From: Camellia lanceoleosa
Taxonomy: Eukaryota > Streptophyta > Magnoliopsida > Ericales > Theaceae
NCBI GenBank assembly: GCA_025200525.1
Contig: CM045762.1
Span: 75,947,217 to 76,011,216, forward strand
DNA: 64,000 nucleotides
Direction of reading: 5' to 3'
The notes under the pieces are model-generated. The model was not told the origin of the DNA. It searched no databases and saw only the letters and a program-made list of their open reading frames with translations. Of the stretch, positions 13,101-23,790 are shown piece by piece. The position numbers and the translations under genes were made by a program. Each line of letters opens with the position of its first letter. Positions within the stretch are counted from its first letter, which is position 1.

Positions 13101-14659
13101 TTTTATTTCCTTGTATTTTTTGGCTTAGGGAGACTTTTCCTTTCTCCATACTTGATTTTGTTGACTTATTGAGAGAGTTGTACATCCCTGTAGATACATA
13201 GTAGAAATACATTTTTGCTTTATGTTTACATGTATTGTGACTTTATTTTTACTGTTGCCCTAACCTTTCATTATCTCCCATAAAAGCCCTCCATTCTTTT
13301 TGATTTTTATTTGTAATTTTTTGTTTTATTTTATTAGAAACCAAAAAATGGGAAAATTATGGAAGAAATCAAGAACAATTCTTTGGATCGCTAAATTTAG
13401 CACTTTGGAACAAAATGAAACATACTATAAGACATGCCTGCCAATGTGCAAATCACTAAGATGCGAGCGCTTTTTGGTAACTTTGTAAATGAGCACTGGT
13501 GAATGTCTGGACATCTGAGACCTGAATGAACATAATAATGACTGAATTTCAGGGAACCGTAACTCATTGTATCATGTTGTGTAAAATATTGTGCCACTCC
13601 TATTGGATATCACAAATTGCTCCACAATATCAATGGTCAACAACAGCAAATCCCCACAGGATAACAACAACAAATTTAAGATCATTGAGAACAATCTAAA
13701 TCTAAAAATCTAAAAATATGAAAAAGGGAAGCCTCAAAGGTATTCATTTTCACTCCAAGCACTATTTCTTCCCAACATAAAAAAACGTAGTACAAAATTT
13801 TCAAAAATTGTAATTGACAGCATTTTCATAAATAAACTCAGTTGCTTCTAAATTCCATTGTTCAAGTAATTTCTTGACGATGCACAAACTCAAACCTCAA
13901 TTTAATTCAAAAAAATTGCATTGTTAACCTTCATGTGATGACCTTTGTGTGTGAGCGAGTGCGCACATTCTGTGCTTGTGTGGTTACGTAAAAATGTAAT
14001 AGAAACCTCCAATCAACTGATCTTTAAACAATTATCCGCACAACAGAAATCAATTTCCCCAATTTTCCAACAAGCTTTCAACATCAAAAGATAAGAGAAG
14101 TCAATTTTCTTGGCAGCCAAACAAAAAAGAACCAAGAATTGAAAATCAATACAGGTACCTGAGAAACGTGAGCGGTTCCAACCAAATAAACTTCGCAAAT
14201 CCCCCCCTCCGCTGACGATTCACAAGAAAGCGTCATCACACTCCGCGAAATCTCCTCCGGCAGCACCGGCCTCTGATCACCTCCATCTCCAACATCCGCA
14301 TCCACATCTTCGCCTCTATCTTCATCCACAGACGAAATGCTTTGAACTAGGTTTTCAATATCAACAAGGCTAGGGTCTTGGCGCACAGGAGATTCAGGGC
14401 CGTCGATGCTCACAAAGTCATCCCCGGCCGGCGGTGGAGCGTCCATTGCCGTCGAGAGTGAGTTAGGTTTCCCGCGTCCGGCGGCGAAGGAGGCGGTTCG
14501 TTTGTTGTTGTTAGCGATTGAGAATTGTCTGCGTGAGGGCTTGGTGGTGGTGGAGACACCGGCGAGAGATCTGACCGTTGGATTGAGACGGAGGTGTGTG
14601 ATAAAGAGGCGTGACTCGGGCGAGTTGACAAGGATGAGGGCCAGAGTCAATCGATTCAT
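4708..14659 (-). CDS. TraB/TRABD-family protein, nine exons
   Basis: Exons read on the minus strand: 14659-14159, 12259-12212, 12063-12004, 8530-8447, 8278-8174, 6389-6276, 6127-6027, 5271-5160, 4842-4708. They join in frame to 419 codons ending NKK-stop. All introns are GT-AG except the one after exon 4, whose donor is GC (8446-8445). Exon 1 ends in EVYLVGTAHVSQ and exon 3 has VFLELCSSRV. Exon 5 has GDRPIQ, exon 6 LRRTWAKMPLWHKTKL and exon 8 VIGKGHMQGIKKHW. The two GxxH motifs and the FLE glutamate are hallmarks of the TraB/PrgY/TIKI fold. The last exon encodes a hydrophobic segment near residues 397-415 followed by SNKK, consistent with a C-terminal membrane anchor. Plant and animal relatives are reported at the mitochondrial outer membrane; that location is inferred here. 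The first ATG gives an Arg/Ser/Thr-rich 71-residue extension before a second Met (14446) starting MDAPPPAGDDF, the other plausible start. The frame is clean and probably functional. Confidence 0.93.
6390..8173 (-). other. Intron 5 of the TraB gene
   Basis: A 1.78-kb GT-AG intron containing an (AT)n tract near 6988-7012 and the 3' tail of an RTE LINE at 7085-7165. Short ORFs here are chance frames. Nothing else is recognisable. Confidence 0.85.
7085..7165 (-). mobile_element. RTE-type LINE 3' tail fragment
   Basis: On the minus strand the segment reads ggattcatgtagttgacccc, then gggacttaagacttgg and about four tandem gcttt units (tttgctttgctttgcttt). This is the typical 3' end of plant RTE LINEs (IHVVDP...GLRLG frame followed by short tandem units). 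It is very short and heavily truncated. Confidence 0.6.
9180..9605 (-). pseudogene. RTE-type LINE 3' fragment in intron 3
   Basis: Read on the minus strand across stops, it gives MLYEIECWATKKQHLHKM near 9585, KLRENRLSHVQQRLEDATVK near 9390, RERPKLTWDG near 9315 and AHMIGTRFSLVWF near 9200, ending in CAAAC-type tandem units (aaccaaaccaaaccaaac). This is the C-terminal end of the plant RTE LINE ORF with its tail. It carries many stops and is an old insertion. Confidence 0.75.
9871..10052. repeat. Tandem duplication, period 105 bp
   Basis: The block from gatatcaaaaggacatttca through caggtgaaatat starts at 9871 and again at 9976. The two copies differ at only a few positions over about 77 bp. 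The words before each copy (acaaggatataaatgat and acaaaggatataaatgat) also match, so the duplicated unit probably starts near 9830. Confidence 0.85.
10131..10180. repeat. T26 followed directly by G24
   Basis: An uninterrupted run of 26 T then 24 G inside intron 3. On the transcribed strand this is C24 then A26. The length may be unreliable for sequencing reasons. Confidence 0.8.
10407..10431. repeat. (GATA)n microsatellite
   Basis: About six tandem GATA units, directly visible. Confidence 0.85.
12260..14158 (-). other. Intron 1 of the TraB gene
   Basis: A 1.9-kb GT-AG intron between exon 1 and the 48-bp exon 2. It contains an L1-type LINE fragment in the opposite orientation (about 12770-13230). 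Nothing else is recognisable. Confidence 0.85.
12770..13230 (+). pseudogene. L1-type LINE fragment (zf-RVT/C-terminal region) in intron 1
   Basis: Conceptual translation across frames gives VFFTWTIAQEAILTIDNLRR near 12778, GLVLHVQE near 12863, WEVIPLCLMWCLWNERN near 12998 and VFDNCERIILSFK near 13055. This order matches the region downstream of the reverse transcriptase in plant L1-type LINEs (zf-RVT and following residues). It is 5'-truncated and carries stops. Confidence 0.7.
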
Positions 14660-14774
14660 ACGATCAACCCTGTGTCACTGTGTGTGTTTGTTTGAGTCTT
14701 GCGAATCTTTCTTGAGTTCTCAACTTATCTATCCCTGCCGATGTAACGTGTGTGTAGATTGATTCGTACTTTCA

Positions 14775-14782
14775 TTTTATAA
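14775..14782 (-). promoter_or_regulatory. Probable TATA box of the TraB gene
   Basis: The minus strand reads TTATAAAA here, about 115 bp upstream of the first ATG at 14659. A start site near 14750 would give a roughly 90-nt leader. The next upstream sequence is the foldback element starting at 14794, so the proximal upstream promoter is now transposon sequence. Position and sequence are seen; function is inferred. Confidence 0.5.
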
Positions 14783-14843
14783 GCCGTGTTATTGGGGACA
14801 TTTCCTTAAATAACTCAAAATATTAAATTAATTCTTAAACTAA

Positions 14844-15065
14844 GGCCCCCCGTTTGAGGAGTGATTAAATTAGTTAATTAGTCAAAAAATTATCTTTTTA
14901 GCAAAAAAACTAATAATCTATACCAAAATGTCAAAGATTCTCTTTTCTCTTTACTTTTTTTTTTAATTAATTAAAAAAAAAAAATTCCCATACAAGTTTT
15001 TTTTACCTACCTTTTTAGCCAATTAGTCAAAAAGTTACTAAATTAGCCTGTTCCCAAACGAGGCC
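14844..15065. mobile_element. MITE (PIF/Harbinger-like) nested in the foldback arm
   Basis: The ends are GGCCCCCCGTTTGAGGA and, in reverse complement, GGCCTCGTTTGGGAACA. The 222-bp element is flanked by TAA on both sides (14841-14843 and 15066-15068). The other arm of the foldback has the same flanking sequence without the insertion, giving an empty site. A TAA target and GGCC termini fit Tourist-type MITEs. Confidence 0.8.
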
Positions 15066-16857
15066 TAAGTCTAATTTTGAAAGAAGTTGCAAAATAGGCT
15101 AAATCGTGATTGTGAATCACGATTTCAACATATATACGCCTATTTTGCGTAGTTGGGAAATTTTAAAATCGTGGTTACAAAACGTGCTTTTGATTAAGAA
15201 ATCGCGGTTACAAAACGTACTTTTAATTAATTTTTTTTTTTTTGAAATCGCTGTTATGAACCACGATTTTATCCTTTTTTTTTTTTTTTTTTTTTTTCTG
15301 AACTTGCTATTCTAAAGCACGCTTTTATCTAAAGAAAAATTTCCTTCCAAACTCGCGGTTGTTAATCACGATTTTGGCCAAAATGTCTTCAACACAAATT
15401 CATTCTGACACTGTGACACACATATATATTTATTCAAATTCATTCTGACACTATGATATATATTTTGTAATAAAATTGAGACTAATATTATTTTAATATA
15501 TAATTTATAATATAAATAAATTTTATTTTATAAAATTGAGACTAATATTAAATATATATAATAATTTATAATAGCAAATAATAATCAATTATATAATTTT
15601 TATAAATATAAATCATTTTTATATAATTTTAGAAATAATTTTTTACAAATTAAATTGAAACAACCATACATACATATGTATATAACCTGTCCAAAAATTA
15701 AAATGATAATTATTTTTTACCCTTAAATAATATTTATTTTTTATTTTTTATTTCTTAACCAAATTAATTTTTAATTTTTTAAAAAAAATTCTAAAAATCA
15801 AACCATACATAACCTAAAAATCTTTTGATAAATCATTTTTTACGTTGGTAACTTATTTAATTATTTATTAATTTTACGATATTTTTACTATCTGAGGTAT
15901 GTTTGGTAACCATTTCATTTTCAGTTTTCAATTTATATTTACAAAAATTATAAAAACTTGTTTGATAATTTTTTTAGTTTATAAATGATTGTCTCAATTT
16001 GTAAATTTGAGGAAAAAACGTAAATTCAAAAAATTAGTTTTTTTGAAAAAAAAAATTATTGAGACAACCAACATAATTATTTACCAACCAACGTAAACTC
16101 ATTTTTTGAATGTAAATTCAAAAAATTAATTGAAAAAAAAATTAATTGAAGAAAAATTTTGTTAGTAAAATTTACCAATTTTTTGAATTTATGTTTTTTC
16201 TTCAAATTTACAAATTGAGACAACCATTTATAAACTAAAAAAATTATCAAACAAGTTTTTATGATAGTTTTTTAAAATTTTTGTAAATATAAATTAAAAA
16301 TTAAAAACGAAATGGTTACCAAACATGCCTCAGATGGTAAAAATGTCGTAAAATTAATAAATAATTAAATAAGTTACCAACATAAAAAATGACTTATCAA
16401 AAGATTTTTAGGTTATGTATGGTTTGATTTTTAGAATTTTTTTTTCAAAAAATTAAAAATTAATTTGGTTAAGAAATAAAAAATAAAAAATAAATATTAT
16501 TTAAGGGTAAAAAATAATTATCATTTTAATTTTTGGACATGTTATATACATACGTATGTATGATTGTTTTAATTTAATTTGTAAAAAGTTATTTCTAAAA
16601 TTATATAAAAATAATTTATATTTACAAAAATTATATAATTAATTATTATTTACTATTATAAATTATTATTATATATATTTAATATTAGTCTCAATTTTAT
16701 AAAATAAAATTTATTTATATTATAAATTATATATTAAAATAATATTAGTCTCAATCTTATTACAAAATATATATGTGTGGCATAGTGTGTGAGAGAGAGA
16801 AAACGTGTTGAAAACGTTTGTCATAGTGTCAGAATGAATTTGAATAAATATATCAGC

Positions 16858-17020
16858 ACAGATTGGGACCTCGAGGGGGAGTCCCCCGAATTGCCCCTTT
16901 TAGTAAAAAAAAAAAAAAAAAAAAAAAAACAAAACAAAACAAAAAAAAAAAACAAAACAGTTTTCCAAAAAAGGAAATTAGGGGGATTAGGGGGAAGAAA
17001 ATTAGGGGGACAAATCATTT
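16858..17020. repeat. G/C-block and poly-A insertion in the right foldback arm
   Basis: This segment (gggacctcgagggggagtcc, a long A run with a few C, then repeated ttaggggga words) has no counterpart in the left arm. The flanking word cagaatgaatttg recurs on both sides of it. Its origin is unknown. Confidence 0.5.
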
Positions 17021-17438
17021 TTCTAAATATATATATGTGTCATAGTGTCAGAATGAATTTGTGTTGAAAACATTTTTGGCCAAAATCGTGATTCAGAACC
17101 GCGAGTTTAGAAAAAAAAAATTTTTTGGATAAAAGTGTGGTTTAGAACAGTAAGTTCAAAAGAAATTTTTTTTTGGATAAAATCGTGGTTCATAACAGCG
17201 ATTTCAGAAGAAAAAAAAATTAATGAAAAGCACATTTTGTAACCGCAATTTCTTAATCAAAAGCGCGTTTTGTAACCACGATTTTAAAGATTTCCCAACT
17301 CCGCGAGACAGGCGCATATATGTTGAAATCGTGATTCACAACCGCGATTTAGCCTATTTTGGGAATTCTTTCAAACTAAGCTTGTTTGGGAATTGATTTA
17401 GTATTTTGGCTTATTTAGGGAAATGCCCCCATGTTATT

Positions 17439-18741
17439 TAGCAAACAAGTCATTAATCGCACAAATTATTATTTGGTTGTAGAGTTTTTAAAAATAATTT
17501 TCAAATTTGTTATTCATATATTTTTGTATTTTAGTAAAATTTTTTATATTTTAATAAGATAATGGTACTTTTTAGATTCACTTAATACACTTAAAAGATA
17601 CAAAATTTATATATAAAAAAAAAAATTACAAAATTCACTAAGGTCAAGTTTGGCATCTATTAAATAATACAAAAAGTCAAAAAGTCACTATTCTATTTAA
17701 ATCACATCATCTTATTTAAATCACATCACCTCTTTAACACATCACATTACTAACACATCATATCAAACCCAACCCAAAGCCAACCCATATAAGCCAATAA
17801 GTCAAAAAGTGCATTTTTTTAGAACATCCCAAACCAACAATACCAAAAAAAAAAAAAAAAATACTAAATTTTAGTACATTTTTGGTTTTTGTTTTTTTAA
17901 AAGATTTTTTCATAAATATTTTATTTTTTAAATATATTTAAATTAGGTACTTCCAACAAAGTAACTAAAATATCAAAAAAATGCATTAAAGACAACAAAA
18001 TACGAAAAATAAAAAACTCAAAAACTATTTTCGAAACTCAAAACTAAATTATCATTCTTACTCTTTGAAATCACACCAGCCCAACATTTCCTTCCACATA
18101 GTGGAGTGAACCAATCTTTTGTACCACTCCCTTACTCTCTTTCTCTCTCTTTCTCTCTCTCTCAAAACAAAACAAAACAAAACAAAGAAAGACCCCTTGT
18201 AAGAAGTGTGAAAAGCTAAGCTACTAATGTCGTAGCAAAATTTATACCTCAGAAATTCAGCAAAGCTAAGCTTTTGTATGTGTTATATCCTTTCAATCAA
18301 GCAACAACTTTTAAGGAAGGCCTTCATTCCCCTTTAAAAGAAGTAACAAAACACACACACACAAAAGAGTATTCTGAAGCCAAATACTCTTGGATGGGTA
18401 GTTGAATAGGGAGATAAATCCTTTTTATCCTTCATATTAAATGTCACTTTGAGATCATGACAACCTTGTGAATTGATATAAATTATGGCATGCCAATTTT
18501 AATCTAAATTAGAAGAAAGAATAATTAAGCGAGAAAAGAGAAAAACTCAAAGAGAGCAAGACAATAAAAGAATGAGAAGTTAGTTATCACTACTACCTCC
18601 CACCATAACTACCACCATCAATAACATAGCCCATTCTTCCTCTTCTAACATATTTCATTTCATCTTGCAACCCTTATTCTCTACGTTGCGCCCCTTTATC
18701 ACAACCCCTTCACATTAACCCTTCATTTATCATATTCTCAT
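17439..18741. other. Intergenic DNA between the foldback and the first copia element
   Basis: Holds a MITE (about 17641-17843), a CT-rich tract with (CAAAA)n near 18137-18186, and otherwise AT-rich sequence. No gene was recognised. Confidence 0.6.
17641..17843. mobile_element. MITE related to the one at 50.56 kb
   Basis: It contains caagtttggcat near the left end and atcccaaaccaacaata near the right end. Inside are blocks atcacatcatcttattt, atcacatcacctct and agtcaaaaagt, which recur in the same order in the MITE at 50561-50762. TAA precedes the left end; no clear match follows the right end. Confidence 0.55.
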
Positions 18742-18933
18742 TGTTAGTGTGTATATATAGTCATATCTTAGTTTATTGGTAGTGATTATTGTACCTTCCA
18801 TATTTAGTGTGTGATTGATTCACCTTCCTACTTAGTGTATATACTCTCCTCCTATAAATGTAGGAGTCATTATACATGATTTTTCATAATAAAGAATATA
18901 GACTTTATTCTCTCTCTCTACATTATTTTATTA
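18742..18933 (+). repeat. 5' LTR of the 18.7-kb copia element
   Basis: Starts TGTTAGTG and ends ATTTTATTA directly before the primer binding site. The terminal CA of the partner LTR is TA here. A TATAAATG-like word lies near 18855. Confidence 0.85.
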
Positions 18934-19588
18934 TGGTATCAGAATAATAAAAAAAATTTCTTTTCTTCTGTTCATTACCAGAATACCTCATCTTGTTTCT
19001 GGTTCTTACTTTTGGATCTTGATTGCACATTATTAGGCTATATCATTCAATGTTTTACTCCAAACATACCATCATCTTGCTTAGAATTTCCTTACAATTC
19101 CAATGCCATCAAACCCATCATCAATGGGCCACTCACGTGCCCTTATGCACTGCCTGCATTGTCGTGCGTCACTCTCTTCTGTTGCCACTCACCAACGCGC
19201 ATCCATGCGCGTCTCTATGGACCGTTGATCTCAGCCCTTAGCCGCTGCTTCACGCCAAGTCGACTGCAGTTCCCCTTGCTAACCTACATCGTGCATCCTT
19301 GCTATCGTGCGCCGCGTCTCTGCCTACTATCGTGAGTTGCGCCTTGCTGACGCATGCCAGCCCTTCCTGCTAACGTCAGCCCATCTTTGTTGCTAATGCT
19401 AGCCCTAGTTTGGTTCACTTCCTCTTCTGGGCTATTTTTACCTATTTTTGGGTTGTATTCTGGTTGGTTTTTCCATTTCCCCCCTCATCTTTTCAACCTT
19501 CCGAACTCATTGGTACTCTCTATTTTTGTTAATTTTGCCTCCAGATTGCTGTTTTCTTTATTTTTGACTTGTTCCAAACCATCATAGA

Positions 19589-20280
19589 TCTATCCGACTC
19601 TGCTTATCATGTTTCTGTAATTCTTGATGGCTTTAATTATGTTCTTTGGGCCCAAGCCATGTCTAGATTTCTCAAAGGCAAGAGATTATGGCTCATTATT
19701 ACTGGAGATGTGCCTAAACCAACAAAAGGGGTTGAGGAAACTGCAGCCACATTTGCTAATCGCTTGAAAGACTAGAACAATAAAAATTCTCAAATCATCA
19801 CTTGGTTTCGCAATACCTTTGTCACATCTATTAGCCTTTAGTTCAGTCGCTTTCAACTTGACTCAGTTGCTACCCCTGCTAAAGATATTTGGGACTTTCT
19901 CAAAAAACAGTATCAAACTATTGGTCTTGCACATCTGTATCAACTTTAGAGTCACCTCCATCGCATGCGACAGGAGCCTGGTCAGTCTATTAATAATTTC
20001 TTGTCTCAAATATATTCTGTCTAGGATCAGCTTGCTCTTTTTGAACCTACCTGGTCTCATCTTAAAGATGCTGCTTTATTTCTTAAGTATCGTAATCAAC
20101 AACGGTTGGTTCAGTTTCTTATGGCTCTCACCCCTCATTTTTAAGCCAGTACGTGTATCTTTCTTGCATCATACTCCTTTGCCTTCTCTTAAGCAAGCTA
20201 TATCCGAGTTTCTATCTGAGGAAACTCATCTTAGTCCTTCATCTACTCCACATATAGACTCAGTTCTAGCCATTCCTTAG
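19589..20280 (+). pseudogene. copia gag (UBN2-like), broken
   Basis: The frame from about 19590 reads LDGFNYVLWAQAMSRFLKGK, then KRLWLIITGDVPKP. Further parts (DIWDFLKKQYQT near 19887, QSINNFLSQIYSV near 19984) appear after stop codons in the same or another frame. This is the capsid-like region of copia gag. At least four in-frame stops or shifts exclude a functional protein. Confidence 0.75.
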
Positions 20281-21057
20281 ATACAGAGTTCCTCTTCTCT
20301 CCCACAGACTCCTCAGTGCATTTATTGTCAGAATTGCTGGCTCTCTTCTGCTCATCTTCTGGTTCATTGTTCAATCAGGTCTTGCCGCCACTACAACAAA
20401 ACTGCCCCCCGCCATCTCTAGCAAGATTGTTTTCACAATCCATCACACGCATCCTCTACTGGATCATCCTCTCGTGGGTCTCACTCTCAGGGACATTCTC
20501 ACCATTCCAGGAATCAATCTCGGCCTCTGCTTACTCGTCGCACTGCTGCTGCTGCTTCTGAGGACTTCTACTCTTCTGATCCTTTGGATCCTTCCATTCC
20601 GGTCTTCTTCCAGACAGATATTGAAACCCTAATTAAACAGTTTCTCTCCACATTTGGTACTCATTCTTTTACTGTTTTGTCTGTCACCTCAGCTACATCT
20701 TTTGGGACTTTGATTCTACCTGTTGTAACCATATGACTTCTAATTCTACTATTTTTTCTTCCACATCTTCTTCTCGTCATATTCCTTCCATACATACTGT
20801 TGATGGGTCTTTTATGTTTGTGAGTCATATTGGTTCTGTCTCTACATCTCATTTGTCCTTATCACGTGTCTATCTTATCTTGTTCTCATTTTAAACTTTA
20901 TTTCCATTAGTCAGTTATGTGAACATGGTCTAACTGTCACATTTTCTGCCAATGGTTGATTGGTGTAGGACCCACGGACAAGACAAACCCTTGGGATTGG
21001 CTGTAAGCATGGCATCTCTATAAGCTCCCTTATCTTCATGTTCTAGTCTTCACTTCA

Positions 21058-23780
21058 TTGGATGCCCTAACTTTGCTTCCTCTGCCTCTACCTCTAACTT
21101 TTCATCTTTGGCATTGTCGGTTAGGTCATATTTCTATTAGTCGATTAAAATCCTTAATTTCTAGTGGTCAGTTAGGTCATGTCTCTTTAGATAACTTGCC
21201 AAACATCCAACTTTATCTTTTAATAAAAGTACTTCCGTTTCTTGTGCTCCTTTTGATCTTATACATCCTGATATTTGGGGCCCATCTCCTACATCTACCT
21301 TGGGGGGATCTCGCTATTTTGTTATTTTTGTTAGTGATTTTTCTCGTTATACTTGGATATTTCTTATGAAAAAGCATTCTAAACTTAAACAACTTTATTA
21401 CAATTTTGCCAAAATGGTTCAAACCCAATTTTCCAAAACTATAAAAATCTTCCGTTCTGATAATGCTCTAGAATATAGGGATTCTGATTTTTTATCTTTT
21501 CTTCAGAGGTATGGTACTCAGCCTTATCGTTCTTGTGCTGGCACGTCCCAACAAAATGGACTTGCTGAACGGAAACATAGGCATATTCTTGATACTATTC
21601 GGGCTCTTCTCATTACTTCATCTTGTCCTGAAAATTTTTGGGGGGAAGCTACTCTTACTGCTATTTATACTATCAATTATGTTCCTACTTCAGTCCTTCA
21701 TAATCAAATACCCTACGAGCGATTGCATGGCACTCCTTCTTCTTACACTGCTCTTCAGGTTTTTGGGTTTGCATGTTTTGTTCTTCTCCAGCCTCATGAA
21801 CACACAAAACTCGAACATCGTTCTCGTCTGTGTTGTTTTCTTGGATATGACATTGAACATAAAGGTTATCAGTGTTGGGATCTCATTTTTAGGCATCTAC
21901 ATATCTTTCGCTACGTAGTCTTATGGGAACATACAATGTTTGCCTCCATTTCTTCCTTTCACTTATCTTCTCTAGCTTCTACTATTCATTTTACTGATCC
22001 CTCTGTAGATCTATTTCCTGATGATTTTGATATAGGTCTTCCTTCTCTAGAAACGCCATTGCCTATGCCTAATCCCTGTCGAGACTGTTTTCCTTGAGGG
22101 TCCTCATGATGCCTCTTTGGCTTCCTCGTCTCTTCATAAGTCTTCACTATCTTGCACATCTTCTTTTCAACCTCTTTCTTCCGATCGTCCACACAGGGTA
22201 ACACAACCTAATGTTCGTCTTCATGATTATATTATTAGTTCTACTGCCTTTTCTACTTATGAGCCTACCTCATATCGTGAGGCATGTTCTAACCCTCTTT
22301 GGCAATAAGCTATGACTAATAAATTGCAGGCATTAGACAAAACTCATACTTGGCATGTTGTTGACCTTCCCCCTGGTAAGACTATGATCCAGTGTAAATG
22401 GGTTTATAAAATCAAGACTCATTCTGATGGTTCTATTAAGCGCTACAAAACTCGTTTGGTTGCCCGGGGCTTCACTCAAGAATATGGTATTGATTATGAG
22501 GAGATTTTTGCCCTTGTTGCTCTCCTCACTTATGTTCGTAGCTTGATTGATGTTGCTGCTACTCGTAATTGGGGCCTTTTTCAAATGGTTGTGAAAAATG
22601 CCTTCCTCAATGGTGATCTTCGTGAGGAAGTCTATATGCAACCCCCTCTCGGGTCTACTATTTCGGTCAATAAAGTTTGCAAACTGCAACGTGCTTTATA
22701 TAGACTCAAGCAAGCTCCCTGTGATTGGTTTGCTAAGTTCAGTGCTACTATTCATGACTTTGGCTTCACCTCCAGCTTCTATGACTCGGCCTTATTTATT
22801 CGCACCACTACTCAAGGAACCACTGTACTTCTTCTATGATTATCACAGGTGATGATGAGGATGGTATTCTTAGCCTCAAACAGTTTCTTAGCTGCCACTT
22901 TGAGATGAAGGATCTTGGTACTCTCAATTATTTCTTGGGTCTTGAAATCTCTCATGACTCCTCTGGCTATTTTCTCTCTTAGGCTAGATATGCTTTTGAT
23001 CTTCTCGCTCGAGCTACACTTACTTATTGCAAAACTGCTTCTACTTCAATTGATCCTCAGACTCGTCTTACTCCTCTAGATGGCACTCTTTTCCTCGATG
23101 CTACCCTCTACCAACAGTTGGTAGGTAATCTTATCTACGTTACAGTTACTCGTCATGATATTTCATATGCTGTCCACATTGTCAATCAGTATATGTTGGC
23201 TCTTCACACACCTCATTATAATGCCCTACTTCTCATTCTTCACTATCTCAAAGGCACTCTATTTCATGATCTTCACTATTCATTTCTATCTTCTCTCATG
23301 CTTCATGCTTATTCTGATGCTGATTGGGCTAGAGATCCAACTGATCGTCGTTCCACTACTAGCTTCTGCTTCTTCCTAGGGGATTCTCTTATTTCTTGGC
23401 ATAGCAAAAAACAAACTCTCACTGCTCGCTCTAGTACTGAGGCTGAATATCGAGCTCTTGCGGATACTACCCAGGAACTTCTATGGCTCCGATGGCTCTT
23501 TGTTGACATGGGTGTAGCTTCTACTAATGCTACTTCTCTCTATTGTGACAACTAAAGTGCCATTCAAATTGCCCATAATGATGTCTTCTATGATCGCACT
23601 AAACATATTGAGATCAATTGTCATTTTATTCGTTAGCATGATGTTTGTGGCACAGTCCATCTCTATTCTATTACCTCTGCTAATCAGTTTGCTGATATCT
23701 TCACCAAGGCTCATCTCTTTGGTTATTTCAGTGACTTAGTTTCCAAACTCATGTTGGTTGATGTCTATCCACCTTGAGTT
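21058..23780 (+). pseudogene. copia pol (integrase, reverse transcriptase, RNase H), broken
   Basis: GAG-pre-integrase LWHCRLGHISISRLKSLI lies near 21106. Integrase is open from 21300 to 22097 and shows RYFVIFVSDFSRYTW, FRSDNALEYRD, TSQQNGLAERKH and NFWGEA. Reverse transcriptase runs 22312-22839 with KWVYKIKTHSDGSIKRYK, LVARGFTQEYGIDYEE, FLNGDLREEVYMQPP and LYRLKQAPCDWF. The expected YVDD active-site motif is missing at about 22838, where the frame breaks between LLL and the IITGDDE segment. RNase H at 23118-23780 shows SDADWARDPTDRRST and SSTEAEYRAL with stops near 23553 and 23635. The polyprotein is not functional as given. Confidence 0.85.
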
Positions 23781-23790
23781 TGTGGGGGGC

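Larger units (their letters stand above)
14794..17431. mobile_element. Large foldback (long inverted repeat) element at the TraB promoter
   Basis: The left arm (from 14794) and right arm (to 17431) are inverted copies converging near 16110, each roughly 1.1-1.2 kb of shared sequence. Matching landmarks are ggggacatttcc (left end) against ggaaatgccccc (right end), and cacgatttcaacatatat near 15118 against atatatgttgaaatcgtg near 17313. Further pairs are gattttggccaaaatg near 15372 against ggccaaaatcgtgatt near 17079, and ttggtaaccatttc near 15905 against gaaatggttaccaa near 16309. Direct repeats TGTTATT flank it at 14787-14793 and 17432-17438, as expected for a target duplication of about 7-9 bp. 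The left arm carries a MITE (14844-15065), and the right arm has a GC-rich and A-rich insertion near 16858-17020. There is no coding capacity. It resembles foldback or Mutator-like non-autonomous elements. Confidence 0.8.

Noticed and set aside
14406..14762. 118-codon plus-strand ORF overlapping exon 1 of the TraB gene
   Set aside because: It is the antisense shadow of a GC-rich conserved coding exon; no family features of its own.
16789..17067. Lys-rich ORFs over the A-rich stretch
   Set aside because: Caused by poly-A with a few C inside the foldback arm; low complexity.
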